DNA from: Halicephalobus mephisto
Lineage: Eukaryota > Nematoda > Chromadorea > Rhabditida > Panagrolaimidae
DNA length: 64,000 nucleotides
Direction: 5' to 3'
Assembly: GCA_009193035.1 (NCBI GenBank)
Contig: SWDT01000021.1
Span: 1 to 64,000 of the forward strand
In this document: positions 34,901 to 47,640 of the stretch, piece by piece
How positions within the stretch are numbered: position 1 is the stretch's first letter
Layout of the letters: each line of letters begins with the position of its first letter
Notes under the pieces: generated by a model
Database searches by the model: none
What the model was told of the DNA's origin: nothing
What the model saw: the letters and a program-made list of their open reading frames with translations, nothing else
Position numbers and translations under genes: made by a program

Positions 34901-36741
34901 TTTAAAATTTTTTAATTTTCCGAAATGTTCCAAAAATTATTAGAATTTGAAAAATTCCAAAATTCTAAAAATTTTTGCAAAATTCTAGAACTTTTCGAAA
35001 ATTTCCATTAAATTATTGAAGATTCCAAAAGTTGATGTAAAATTTCAAACAAATTCAGAAGTTTTTATAACATTCTGGAAACTTTGACTAAATTCTTTCG
35101 AATTCTAGAAGTTTCTGCAGGATTGTGAAAGATTTCAAAATCTCTTGCAAGATCTTGAAGGTTCAAAAAATTTCCATAAAATCTGCAAAAATTTCATAAT
35201 TTCCTGCACACAAAAAACATAACTTTTGGTTTTGTAAAAAATGAAAATCATCATTATTAATTTATAATTTTAGTCACAAATGTCTAATATTCAAAAATTT
35301 GACGATTATGTCACATTTCGAAATTGTTAAAAAAATAAAATTTACGTTTTTTGTGTGCATAAAGTTTCAGTAACTTTTATGGAATTCCGTTTTTTACAAT
35401 TTGAGAAATGTTTCTCTATTGAATACAACGAACAGTGAGTAAACTTACAACTCCAATCTTAAAGTAGTGTCGGCGTCATATTCATATTTGACTTGAAATG
35501 GAGTAACGAAACTGAATTGAGAATTATTCTCTTCGGCGGAGAGGGAAACAATCTCGGAACACCCGATCAAGGACCAATCTGTCCCTGTGGTCCAATCTGA
35601 TCCGTGGATCAAGAATCGGTATGCAAATTTCGGAAATTGGTTCTGAAAATTAATTTAAAAAAATAAAAAAATAATAATTTTTGTTAAAAAATAAAAAAAT
35701 AATAATTTTTGTTAAAAAATAAAAAAAATTAGGTATAATTCATTCTAGAAATAATATTTTTTGTTTGATAATTTATTTTTAAAAAATATTTTCCAAATAA
35801 TGGTCCTGACACGAATGATGTATGATTTGTTTTCCGATTATTAATAATTTAAAAAATGAACATCCAAGAATCGGTCGAGAAAACCACGTACATATGATTT
35901 CCACTCAGGACCAATTGAGAAGTTTTAAAAAATACTTTTTTGTGGTCTCGAGTGGAAATTCTTAAAAAAGTAGATTTCTGTGGTCTCGAATGGAAATTGT
36001 GAAAAATTTCTAAAAAGTACATTTTTGTGGTCTCGAGTGGAAATTGTGAGAAATTATATATTTTTAATTTCCACTCAAGAACAAACGAAAAAATTTTAAA
36101 AAGTACATTTTTGCGGTCTCGAGTGGAAATTGTGAAAAATTATATATTTTTAATTTCCATTCAAGACCGAGGAAAAATTCCAAAAAAGTACATTTTTCTT
36201 AGTTTTGAATGGAACCTATATGTACGCTATTTTACGAATTACTTTTAATTCAAATTAAATTATAAATATTTAAATTTCAAGGATGTGAAGTTATTTTTAA
36301 ATTAAATATTACCTTTTTGTAAATTCCCGGCTTGGAATATCGGTCTTGTCCGAAACTAAACGAACCATATAAAAAATAATTTTTTCCAGTTTTATTCGGA
36401 TTTTTAGAAACATCTCCAGGATCGCTCAATGGCCTTTCTACAGTATCGCTGGACTCTCGGAAGATCTTCTCATCGCAGAGATTACTCAACGATGTGCTAG
36501 TTTTCAGTTCTCCTTTCTTTTTTCGAATAAAATTCAAATTAGTTTTTTTTAAAAATAATCTTTGTTTTTTCGGAACATCTATCGATCTGATCTCGACATC
36601 CGGAGACAGATCCGTCAAATGTCGATAATTATTAATATTGTTTTTTTCAGTAATATTTGAAATTGTCGAAATTGTTGACATAGATCTTCGTTTCAAAGCC
36701 ATTTGAAAAGATTCAGTTAAATTAACTAAAATATTCAACAT
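31922..36741 (-). CDS. C2-domain protein, possibly copine-like without a vWA domain
   Basis: Exons 36313-36741, 35449-35642, 33909-34412, 33771-33864 and 31922-32269 join in phase into 522 residues. The N-terminal 110 residues are basic and low in order. The middle has segments that look like two tandem C2 folds as in copines: TDWSLIGCSEIV, FQVKYEYDADTTLRLEL and later LKVNFSAKQRF, KCLCFGDFRGSDF. Copines are Ca2+-dependent phospholipid-binding proteins (known), but the vWA domain that normally follows is missing; instead an acidic Ser-rich tail ends ..EEDTVIVNG. Calcium-binding aspartates are not clearly kept. The identity is therefore tentative. An alternative start is the second Met of the first exon. 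Confidence 0.5.
32410..32940. repeat. About 277-bp tandem duplication in intron 4 of the C2 gene
   Basis: aggattgtaatcctactaaaaatgattg occurs (shown in part) near 32424 and 32699, and the following 230 bp, including cacgctgattacggttaatc and ccaacagatgaaaa, are repeated in both. The intron also holds an open stretch at 32843-33106 of unknown meaning. Confidence 0.8.
33560..33760. repeat. AT-rich tandem repeat, about 60 bp, four copies
   Basis: Units of ttaataaaaaaatattttta and ttttaataattttaaaaatt repeat. Phe/Asn/Tyr-rich open frames here are repeat artefacts. Confidence 0.85.
34430..34695. repeat. 32-bp tandem repeat, about eight copies
   Basis: The unit taatattaaaaataaaaaa plus tgaattttg repeats with few changes, inside intron 2 of the C2 gene just upstream (in gene direction) of the exon 33909-34412. 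Confidence 0.9.
35205..35359. mobile_element. Miniature element with tgcacacaaaaaac ends
   Basis: Inverted ends tgcacacaaaaaac and gttttttgtgtgca bound 155 bp. Related sequence (ttttggttttttaacaattt, cacatttttatgaatatttg) occurs at about 16617-16980 in the RabGAP gene, suggesting a family. Confidence 0.75.
35880..36225. repeat. About 100-bp units with inverted ggtctcgagtggaaatt / aatttccactcaagacc words
   Basis: Four alternating copies of tggtctcgagtggaaatt and its inverse form potential hairpins of 20-50 bp in intron 1 of the C2 gene. Confidence 0.75.
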
Positions 36742-39700
36742 TTTCAGAGAAACTCAAATCCACAAAGTGTCACGAAACTTTTGAGCGAAAAAAAACAATC
36801 AAATCACACGCTCCGTCGAATTGGGCAATTTTGAATTTATTCATAAATGAAAGATTCAAGCATAAAATTGTCCGTTATAACTTTTCAGAAGAGGAAAGCG
36901 GTAATTTTAGGTAACAATAAAGGCTATTAAAAAAGTACAATAAAGTAAAGTTACAGTAATTTTAGGTAAAGATAAAAATTATTTTAAAAAATTAAATATT
37001 TAACAAAGTAAAATTACGATAATTTTAGGTAACAATAAAGACTATTAAAAAATAAAAATTAAATTAAATTTCTGTAATTAAAAATATGATAATTTTAGGC
37101 TAGAAAATCGATAAAAATTATCTCAATGACAAAAAAAAATCCAATCAGATTCTACTAGATCGAATTACAGTAATTTTAAAAAATAAAAATTAAATTAAAT
37201 TTCTGTAATTAAAAATATGATAATTTTAGGCTAGAAAATCAATAAAAATTATCTCAATGACAAAAAAATCCAATCAGATTCCACTAGATCGAATTACGGC
37301 GATTTCGAATTTAAAAAATAAAGGACATTATCCACTTGTAGAAAAGTAGTAATTTAATTAAATTTCACAGAGTTCAGTTAACCGTTAACGTAAGAAATGC
37401 GGACCAGACAAAGAAACACTTGTGTCAATTTTTTGATTTCGTATTTGTTCTCGAGAATACTTGATTTCGAAAAGAATTGAAACGACCGAACGTAAAAGCC
37501 GTGACCGCAATTGACTGTTCTCAAAAACAATAAAACTGATCATGAACAGATCTGTCGATTTTTTCGAATTTCATAGTTCAATTCGAATTTAAATAATTTA
37601 ATTTTCGAATTTGAATAATTTAATTTTCAAAAGTGACAATTTTGATCTTGAACATATTTATCGATTTTTCGAAATCTCTTAATTTTCAGATTTAAATGGC
37701 TCGAATTTGAATAATTTAATTTTCGAAATTGACAATGTTGATCATAGACATATTTATCGATTTTTCGAAATTTAAAAATTTGAATAATTCAAATTTCGAA
37801 CTTCAAAGTTTGGTTCGAATTCGAATCCTCTGAGTTTCGAAATCTATAATTTTGATTATAAAAATATTCATCAATTTTTAAAAATTTAAAAATTTGAATA
37901 ATTCAAATTTCGAACTTCAAAGTTTGGTTCGAATTCGAATCCTTCGAATTTCGAAATCTACAATTTTGATCATAAAAATATTAATTAATTTTTAAAAATC
38001 CTTTAATTTTCAAGTTCATTTAAAATTAATTCGAAAATTTTGATCATAGAAATTTTGAAAAACCATTTTTCAGACCCGGTTGGTTTTTCAAAGAGAATCA
38101 ATCCAGAAAAAATCAAGGATGATGGAAAACTTTGATTTTTAGATAAAAAAATAAAAAATCAAGGACGAAAAAAATTGTTTTAATTTTGAATATGATTTTT
38201 TTCAATAATCGAATTTTTTGTAATTTCTAAAAAAATAATTTAAAAAATTTTTATTTTTGATAAATTTCGAAAATTAAAAAAATTATTTAATTTAGAATTT
38301 AAAAAGTAAATTTTAAATATTATTGAAAATTCGACATAGAGATAGTAAATTCCATAAAATTCTAAAATATTTTTAAAAATGCAAAGAAATTTTAAAAAGT
38401 TGTAAAATTTTAATATGACAAAAATAAAAATTGAAAAATTCTGAAACTTCAATTTGATGAAAATCTGATTTTTAAATATCGTTAAATTTTGTAGTATTTA
38501 TATATAAACACGTTTTGTAAATTTCCAGGATTTCGACATAAAAAACAATTTTTATAAAATTTTAAAACTTCAATCTGATAAGAATCTGATTTAAAATATT
38601 GTCAATTTTTTAGTATCTATATATAAACATTTTTTACAAGATCCTAAAATTTCAATTTGATGAAAATCTGATTTTTAAATATCGTCAATTTTTTAGTATT
38701 TATATATAAACACGTTTTATAAATTTCCAGAATCTCAACATGACACAAAAACAGATTTTAAATAATGTTCAGTTTTCAATACAGATGTAAACAGTTCTAA
38801 CAAAGATCCCAAAATTTCAACGTGATAAAAAATAAGTTTCAAAAGATCCTAAAACTCAAAATAACAAAACATGTTTCGAAATATTCTAAAAACTTCAATA
38901 CAATAAAAAATGAGTTTTTAAATATCGTTCATTTTTAAAATGTAAACAAATCTGAAAAGTTCAAAAAATACAAAAAATAAATTTCAAATTTCTTTTTAAC
39001 AATTTTTAATTTTTTAGAAATTCATAAAAAATGATGAAAAATATATAAAGATAATTTTTAATTTAAAAAAACTAAGAAAATTAAAATAAAACTAAAAATT
39101 TTTAAATTAAAAAAAAATAAAATTTTTAACAAAGAAAAAAATGAAATTTTTTAATAAAGAAAAAAATAAAGTTTTTTAATAAAGAAAAATATGAAATTTT
39201 TCAATGAAGAAATATAAAATTTTTAAATAAAGAAAAATATGAAATTTTTTAATAAAGAAAAATATGGAATTTTTTAATAAAGAAAAAAATAAAGTTTTTT
39301 AACAAAGAAAAAAATTAACTTTTTTAATAAAAAAATAAAGTTTTTTAATAAAGAAAAATATGGAATTTTTCAATGAAGAAATATAAAGTTTTTTAATAAA
39401 GAAAAATATCAAATTTTTTAATAAAGAAAAATATGGAATTTTTTAATAAAGAAAAAAATAAAGTTTTTTAACAAAGAAAAATATAAAGTTTTTTAACAAA
39501 GAAAAATATGAAATTTTTTAATAAAGAAATATAAAATTTTTGAATGGAAAAAATGGACTAATAGTGACCGTTCGAGTTCCAGCTTTTCTCTCGATTCAAA
39601 GGACTGATCGAGAAATTAATCAAACACGAAACAAATTCGATCGGAAACTGACACTATGTCAGTCAATTTGATTAACTTCCATTAAGTTTCTACTTTAAAA

Positions 39701-39950
39701 AAATCCATTTTATAAAAAATTCAGAAAATTAATTTTTAAATTTCACGATGTTAAAAAAATTTAAAAATTTAAAAATTATAATTTTTAATTTAGAAAAAAA
39801 TTTAATTAATATTAAGTTCAATTTTTTAACAATTTTGAATTTGAAAAAAATTATAAAATAATTTTGATGATTTTTAATGAATATTTAACACGTGACAAAA
39901 ATCACTTTTGTTAAAAAAACAGTAGCACATGACAAAAGTTATGTTGAACA
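36742..39950. repeat. Repeat-rich spacer upstream of the C2 gene
   Basis: Contains a 124-bp duplication (ctgtaattaaaaatatgata at about 37070 and 37200), degenerate 'gaatttgaataatttaa' words (37570-38000), about 110-bp units with tttatatataaacacgtttt (38450-38760) and a long taaagaaaaatatgaaattt microsatellite (39110-39545). No exon found. The C2 gene promoter probably lies at its left end. Confidence 0.6.
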
Positions 39951-39959
39951 TCAAAGATT

Positions 39960-40600
39960 ACGAATTTTCCATGATGAAATGTCACATATTCGTCACTTTT
40001 ATATTACTTTCAAGTTATGATTCTTGATCTGCTGATATAATGAGATAAAATTAATCCTTGACTCAGTAACAAAAATAATCACTATTTTATATAATTTTGA
40101 ATTTCACAAAAAATAATACATTTCTAACAATTTCATAAATAACAAACGTTATAAATCCTTCATAATAGAATATCACATATTTGTCACTTTTATATTACTT
40201 TCAAGTTATGATTCTTGATCTGCTGATATAATGAGATAAAATTAATCCTTGACTCAGTAACAAAAATAATCACTATTTTATATAATTTTGAATTTCACAA
40301 AAAATAATACATTTCTAACAATTTTCATAAATAACAAACGTTATAAATCCTTCATAATAGCATATCACAAATTTCTTACTTTTATATTACTTTTGAGTTA
40401 TGATTCTTGATCTACTGATATAATGGGATAAAATTAATCCTTGACTCAGTAACAAAAATAATCACTATTATATATAATTTTTAATTCCACAAAAAATAAT
40501 ACATTTCTAACAATTTTCATAAATAACAAACGTTATAAATCCTCCATAACAGAATATCACGTATTTCTTACTTTTATATTATTTTTAAGTTATGATTTTT
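39960..40600. repeat. 191-bp tandem repeat (satellite-like), three full copies and a partial
   Basis: ttatgattcttgatctgctg recurs at about 40015, 40206 and 40398, with a decayed fourth start at 40590; spacing 191-192 bp. Units are about 95% alike by eye, so the array is recent. Confidence 0.9.
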
Positions 40601-41223
40601 TGTAGTTTTATAAAACAATTTTGAAACCAATTTCTAGATAAACTTAGAAACTTTTTGGATTTTTTAGTTTTAGATAATTTTTAGGAGTTATAAGATTCTG
40701 TAAAGTTTTAGAGTTTTAGATAAGATTATAAAAGATATCGTAATCTTTCCTGAACTTCTCGAAATTTCCATAAGAATTTTAAAAATATTTACAATTTTCA
40801 CTTATGACACAGAATGTTAACTAGTTTTTACTGTGGAATTCTCTAAAGTTACGGTAGAAGAACATTCGTTTTGTAGAGCTCATTGATTCAGAAAATTATT
40901 TTTTTTTGGATTTTTAAAAATTTTTTTTCAATTTTTTTATATATCGTTTAGGATAAAGAAGTTCGAGAAGTGAACTTTCAAGAGCCTGGCTTGTGTTACG
41001 GTAACTAGATTCTGAAAATTTTTAACAGATTCAGAAATATCCGATGAATTTTCATAAAATGCTGAAATTTTGCAGAATTAACTAAATTTTGAAAAGTTTT
41101 AAAACTTTCAATAAATTTCGAAAATTTCAACAAAATTTTTGATTTTAGAATTTTTCACAGAATTTTAGTTTTTTAGTAATTTAAAATTTTATTAAAGTTG
41201 AAAATTCCAGAAATTTACAATTA

Positions 41224-42980
41224 TCATTTTTTTTCTTCGTTATCGCTGTGATCGAGGTTGGACGAAGTCGATGAATGCATCGATGAAGGAGTTACGGCAG
41301 TGAGGACAGATTTCCGTCTAGGACCCAGATTCCTCACCGAGAGTCGTTCCAGACGGTCCCATTCTTCTTTGTAGGTTTCGTAAAGTTTCGTGGGATCTCT
41401 ACCGTATCTTTCTTTTTTTTCTTTGAATTTCCGAGGTTCTAAATTTTTAAAAATTATAAATTTAAAAATTTATAAATTTACCACAAAGAGGACTCGTTGG
41501 CTTCGTCCCGGATTTCCTTCTTGGTTGTCTAACTTCCTCTGTGTCGTCGAAGATTATGATCGAAGGTCCTGATTCCAGGTCTTCTGGAAGGGAGATTTCC
41601 GGAGGCAGAGGTACTGTAACTGGATCAGGATGAGACATAACTGTTGTGTTTTCAAAGGTAATCGCAGGTTCGGAAAAGTCGTTGAAATCGATGTCAATGG
41701 CCACGAATTTCTTGTTTTCCAACTGTAATTGTGAAATTAACAATTAAAAATATTTTTTGAGGAATTTCTCCGATTACAGTATATCATATAAAGTTGAAAA
41801 TTTTTAAACATTTGCTGAACGTTTATAAAATTTCATAGATATAAAAATGCAAAAAATTTCAATTTTTAATCTCAAATGAAAAATTCTAGAAATTCCTATC
41901 GAGATAATTTTCCTCGATTTTGTAATAAAATTTTCACTTTTATAACTTATTTCAATTTTGACTATGTCATGTAATTTTGATGTTTTTCAAAAGTTAAAAC
42001 TACTTTAAAAATGCCAAACTTACAGGAGGAATAATGGTTTCAACGCTTGGAGTCGGATCTGTGAGAGTTTCAAAAGTGGGATTTCTGATGATGAAATTAG
42101 TTTCAATACTGTTCGTCCTTGATGAAGTTCTAAAATTGTATTCAGAAATAAAACCGTTATATCGGTGTGTGAACTGGCTATTGAATAAATAAACCAGGTC
42201 TCAAAGGGAAATGCTCTATGAATTAGGTAGTGGACATACTGTACACAATAAACCGAGCATTAATTAGTTAATATATGGTTGTTGTGTTTAATCTTTGTTA
42301 TATAGGTGTGTGAACTGGCTATTGAATAAATAAACCAGGTCTCAAAGGGAAATGCCCTATGAATTAAACACTTAACATACAGTACACAACAAACCGAGCA
42401 TTAATTAGTTAATATATGGTTGTTGTGTTTAATCTTTGTTATATAGGTGTGTTAATTGACTATTACGTCAACAAGCCAGGTCTCGAAAGGAAATATCCTA
42501 CGTGGTAGATATTGAATATACAGTATACAATAGACCGAGTGTTAACTTGTTATTATTAATATTGTTGTGCTAATCTTTTTTCAGATAAATAAGAAACCCT
42601 CATATCCTTCACGCCACCACACCGGTTCATTGTGGTACAACGAAAACAATTTAACGAACCTAGAAATTACTGAATTCTGATGCAGTAGAGGAGAGTCTTC
42701 GCTTGGAGGTCGAGTGTTGTCGTTTTCGTCTTTTTCAACACTGGAACTTATTGGTTCTTTTTGGAATTCCTCTGGTTCTTCATTCAAGTCTTCTGGAGGA
42801 GTTCGTCCTTCCTGAAAGTAATGAATTATTTATTCTAATTGAGTTAAGTAATTGTCTATGTGGCCTACATTGATAGCAATGGTCCTTTCAACGACGTTTT
42901 CCAAGTCCAAGCTGTCGATGACACCTGGATCGATGCCGCACTTTTTGCCCACGGCATGGAGGAGATCTCTGACTTTTAAT
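41224..42980 (-). CDS. Acidic Ser/Pro-rich protein, possibly HYLS1-like; 5' end uncertain
   Basis: Exons 42869-42980, 42660-42811, 42024-42129, 41482-41722 and 41224-41438 join in phase (about 275 residues plus a missing start). The first exon begins one base into a codon, so an upstream exon exists; a candidate is 45975-45988, an ATG right after a long pyrimidine tract and gacag, with a weak GTTGAC donor. Most of the protein is acidic and disordered. Near the C-terminus, DPTKLYETYKEEWDRL recalls the DxxxxYxxYKxxW core of HYLS1, a centriole/basal-body protein needed for cilia (known family, inferred match). No other domain is recognised. The third intron counted from the gene's 3' end carries a three-copy tandem repeat. 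Confidence 0.55.
42150..42590. repeat. About 142-bp tandem repeat, three copies, intronic
   Basis: taggtgtgtgaactggctat starts units near 42160 and 42303, with a diverged third near 42446. Each has a ccaggtctcaaagggaaat block and a gttgtgtttaatctttgtta block. It fills the intron 42130-42659 of the possible HYLS1-like gene. Confidence 0.85.
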
Positions 42981-43600
42981 CTAAAAATTGATTTATTTAT
43001 GTAAATTCATGTTTTTGAATTGAAAATTGTTAAATTACTTTTATTTCAAAATGGAAAATCGCTGACAATGATATTGAGTTCGGTATTCCTAAGCGTAAGT
43101 GAAAATTGATACCAAAAGCAATTCACAAAAGCGAAGTCGCTGATAATCACCGACTTCGCTTACTGTTAAGCGCAAGTGTAATTTGGAACTAAAATTGGTT
43201 CAAAAAGAACATAAATTTTCGTCAAAAAGCGTTAATATTATGACGACTTTGCTTATCCTCCAGCGCAAGTAGACATTAACATGAAAAATAATCTAAAAAC
43301 ACAAGTGGAATCAATTTTCGTCAAAGTCGTTGATAAATAACGATTTCACTTATCCTCCAGCGCAAGTGTAATTTGTAACTGAAATTACTTTAATAGGAAT
43401 ATGGAATACATAGTTTTTGGTTGAAATTTTTCCCTATTTCCTAGTGTTATTAAATACGTGTTTTTCGAAGGATAAATTTGTTTTAAAGAAAAACCAACAT
43501 CATAACTTCGTAATTGAGATTATTTTCCGTGTTTCCTATCATTCGAGAATTGTTTACCATGAAATAAATCCGTTTTGGAAGACTACTCTACGCAAAAAAA
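42981..43600. other. Long 5' intron or spacer with repeated 'cttatcctccagcgcaagt' words
   Basis: Degenerate 100-130 bp units with 'cgacttcgcttac' and 'gcgcaagtgtaatttg' (about 43090-43380), related to intron 2 of the RabGAP gene. No coding signal supported. Confidence 0.5.
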
Positions 43601-44060
43601 CGGCGCATGCATATAGTGTATGGATACATTAAAACGATTCTGATGTATTGGATACGTTATGTTTTATATACTGATACATTGAATATAATGCAGTTATACA
43701 TTATTTTCCACTTATGTATCGGTACATTAGATCTACTTTCTATATATACTATATACTATATAATATGTCGATATACTGAAACAACTCTTATATATTGGAT
43801 ACATTATGTTTTATATACTGATACATTGAATATAATGCAGTTATACATTATTTTCCACTTATGTATCGGTACATTAGATCTACTTTCTGTATATACCATA
43901 TAATATGTCGATATACTGAAATAACTCTTATATATTGGACATGTTATATTTTATATACCGATACATTGAATATAATGCATTTATACGTTGTGCTCAATTT
44001 ATGCACCGGCACATTAGAGCTATTTTTTATGCATATCGACAGAGTCCTAGAGGAAATGGT
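43600..44060. repeat. About 143-bp tandem repeat of tatac/gatacatt words, three copies
   Basis: ttttatatactgatacattg starts near 43662, 43809 and (diverged) 43949, followed by ccacttatgtatcggtacat. Related words occur at 56650-57060 and 16800-16850. Ile/Tyr-rich open frames here are artefacts. Confidence 0.85.
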
Positions 44061-44841
44061 GTAGCACTCAGAAATCTACGATAATTCCTATGTATTATTT
44101 TGCGTACTTTTCTTTTTTTTGAAAAATTCCGCAAAAACGTCAAGCTTCGGATAAACCAAATGCCCCAAAAAGTATTTGTCTTTTTTTTGCGGTTCTCAGC
44201 TGCCAAAACTGGATTCTTCGATAGTAGTATTTGGGAAAGGAAGCAGGGGACGTCTTTGGGTTGGCTTGCCGCAGGCAGTAAGCAGCTCAAGTAGTTCACG
44301 ACCAAAAAAGGAGCAAAAAATTCTCATTGAAAGACAGAGTAGCCGTGTTTCTCCCCAGTGATGGCACGACGAAGCCAGCTGTGTTGACGAGAGTGCTTAA
44401 CTCTTTTGCTCTTCCCCCCTCCGGCACACACTGCTTATTCTGGATTCAAAAAATGCATCTCCTTCATCGACCCAATTCAAAACATTTCTATCCATTTTTG
44501 ATTTATCCAAAATTTTTCTGTAATTAATTTTCGAAAAAATAATTATTATTGAAAATTATTATTTTTATTTTTTGTTTATTGACTTTTTTGTTGTGTCGCG
44601 TTTACATCGACCAAGTGCCAGAGGCAGCTTCCCACTTATTACTTGTTTGCTTATGTTTACTAAACTCTGGTTTGCTAACTGCCTCAGGGTAAATTTATAC
44701 ACAAAATGTTCAATTTTATATCTATCTTTAAAGAATCGTTTTAAAAAATATAAATCATCTTGAAGGTTTTAAGTATGCATTCAGAATCTATTTTTTGTTT
44801 TTTGAAAATTGTTTAAAATGAAAAATTTTTAAATTGATGGT

Positions 44842-45700
44842 GGGGAACACTTTGACATTTGAAACTTACTCTTAATTATGTTTATTTTTTGACTTTATTA
44901 AAGTTTTTTAAAATTCAATATTATTACGGTCATCTAATTAAGTTTTTTAGAAAAATCGAAAATTTTAAAATTCAATTTTTTTGAATATATTTATGGTAGA
45001 AATAGCGTCAGAGAACACTTTGATTTTTGAAATTTTCTAAATTTTATTTATTTTTCTTTGTTGTGTCTTTTCAAAGATCATCATAGCTGTCCAGTTAGGC
45101 CTTTGATAAAAGAATCAGAAACATGCTAAAATTCAATTTTTAAAATATATTATGGTAGAGCTAACGTCAGGGAACACTGATATTTGAAAATTTCCAAAAT
45201 TTGTATTTATTTTTCTCTATTGAATGTATATTTCAAAGTTATTGTATTTTTCAGACTATTGCTTTAAAATACTACTTAGAAATGAGTTAAAAGTTAAGTT
45301 TCATACATGTTAACAATGCAAATAGCGTCAGGGAACACTTTGATATTTGAAAATTTCCAAAATTTGTATTTATTTTTCTCTACTGAATGTATATTTCAAT
45401 TTTATTGTATTTTTTGGATTATTGCTTTAAAATACTACTTAGAAATGAGTTAAAAGTTAAGTTTCATACATGTTAACAATGCAAATAGCGTCAGGGAACA
45501 CTTTGTATTTGAAAATTTTTAGTTATACTAATTTCTTTGTTTTGTGTGTATCGCTATGAGTAAGTCGTTTCCGTAATTAAGTGTAGATGTTAAATTTGGC
45601 TATTAAATTACTATTTTTAAACTACTAACAAGAAATAAATGGAAAATTAAATTTTTAAGCGTGTTAAATGACGCTAGAGAACACTGAAAATTTATTTTTG
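44842..45700. repeat. About 160-bp tandem repeat, six degenerate copies
   Basis: gcgtcagggaacactttga-like words occur at about 44842, 45011, 45170, 45331, 45494 and 45678. The two central units, 45170-45490, are close to identical. The gggaacacttt core is shared with the 83-bp repeat at 3040-3440. Confidence 0.85.
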
Positions 45701-46389
45701 TTTATTTTTCTATTTTAAATTAATCGATTTCGATATTTTTTCTGTAATTAAGTACATTTTTCAAAATGATTCTGTTTAATTAAGTTTTGAAAATATTAAT
45801 TTCAAATTTGTCGGAATTTAATTTTTAATAAATTGTAATTTTTTTAATTTTAGAAATCGGAAAAATAAAATATAGATTTTGAATGGACGTATTGTGGATA
45901 TATAATGTGGATAAGTAATATTATAGAAAATAGACTTAAGTAAATCCCTTTACTAAAATAGAATCGTCGTCAACCGTAAGCACGACATCTGTCAAAAAAA
46001 AACTAAATTACAGCCCAATGAACTTTTGAAATTAAGATCAATAACTTTGTCAATTGTGTTATTGAAAATTCACAGATAATATTCGACATATTCACTTGAG
46101 TAATTTTCATCGATAAAAAACTTTTTTAATTTTCTTAATTTTAAAAATTAATTTTAAGTGAAAAATATCGGAATTTTTAGAGTTTCATTAAAATTTTTAG
46201 AATTCTCTAGAATTGTATTAAAATTTTAAAAATCTTCTAAAATTTTATTAAAATTTTAAAAATCTAGAATTTTTAGAATTCTCTAAAATTTTATTAAAAT
46301 TTTTAAAATCTTCCATAAATTTATTAAAATTTTTAGAATTTTCTGATTTTGTTTACATTTTAAAAATCTTCCAGAATCCAACAGATTTC

Positions 46390-46900
46390 TAAAATCCTAT
46401 AAAATTCCAAATTTTGCAAAATTCTGAAATATTGCGAAAATTTTTCTTGAGACAATTTCCCAGTAGTACTCATTTCTAATTTTTCTAATAGTATAATTTT
46501 TATTTTCCGGGACACTGACTTATGTATCCCGAACTCCAGGAAAAGAACCCAATTATGTTCGTTTAGTCCGTTTTGTCAGAATTTTCCGACTTTTGCCTTT
46601 CCTAATTTTCTTTTACGACTTTGGGTCCTTTGTTTTCTGTCTTTCGTCCATAAAAAACAAAAACTATTTTTTTTTGTACTTAATTCTAAAAAAAATAAAA
46701 ATGACTGAAAAAGTTTGCATCAAGTTCTGTTGACTGGTCTCCTGGCAGATGAATAATTCATCTCAGTTCTCGCCTGTCTTGTTTTTTGTCGATATCCATG
46801 TTTGTTCTCTTGGCTTTTCTTAAGCCTGGATTTTTAAAATAAAACTAGAGTTGGATTTTCCATGTGAGAATTTTTGGTTTTAGCAGAATTTATGGAAATT
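46390..46900. other. Spacer with a less AT-rich patch, no gene supported
   Basis: 46510-46840 is more mixed in composition and includes an ATG right after ctcctggcag (46752), but its short frame does not join in phase to the next exon at 47989. It could be a first exon or promoter of the BTB gene; unproven. Confidence 0.3.
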
Positions 46901-46959
46901 TAATTTTCTTGTTGTGAGGACTGAACGAACATGCATTTTTTCGTTGTTGTCCATGTTGT

Positions 46960-47640
46960 AGACATACACGTGGCCCACCTATACTCCAGTACCCTATTGC
47001 TAAGGTGTTTTTCTCTTGGTATTCTATTAACAGAGTATTTTTATTCTAGTTGTTTATTAATAAGGTGTTATTAATACCCGATTGAAAGAAATACTTTTAT
47101 TCTAGTACATCATTGATAGGGTATTTGTATTATAGCATTCCACTGACAAAATATATTTAGTATCCTATAGCTAAGGTGTTTTTCTCTTGGTATTCTATTA
47201 ACACGGTATTTTTATTCTAGTTGCTTATTAGTAAAGTGTTTTCAGTGCCCGATTGAAAGAAGTACTTTTATCCTAGTACCTCGTTGACAGGATATCGTCA
47301 TCCTAATACTCTATTGATAGGATATTTTTGTTCTAGTATTGCATTGGTAAACTATCTTTATTACTTCATTGGCAGAGTACTTTTTTAGTATTTTATTAAG
47401 AGTATTTTTATTCTAGTTGCTTATTAGTAAGGTGTTATTAGTACCCGATTGTAGGAAATATTTTTATCATAGTACTCTATTGATAGAGTATCTTTAGTAC
47501 TGAATTACTAAGATATATTTATCCTAGTATTCCACTGATGAAATATTTTTAGTGCTCTATTGTTAAGATGTTTTTAGCACTCCATTAATGAGATATATTT
47601 ACTCTAGTACCTCATTAGTAGGGTATCTTCAGAATGAACT
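46960..47640. repeat. Degenerate minisatellite of about 40-bp units with a higher-order period
   Basis: Units like 'tattctagt..cattgatagggtattttt' repeat. Larger blocks such as taaggtgtttttctcttggtattctatt occur at about 47000 and 47173, a longer period of about 173 bp. Confidence 0.8.

Noticed and set aside
44027..44527. Several overlapping frames in a less AT-rich stretch
   Set aside because: Frames on both strands are equally open, none shows a domain or a joining exon; may be an old transposon piece.
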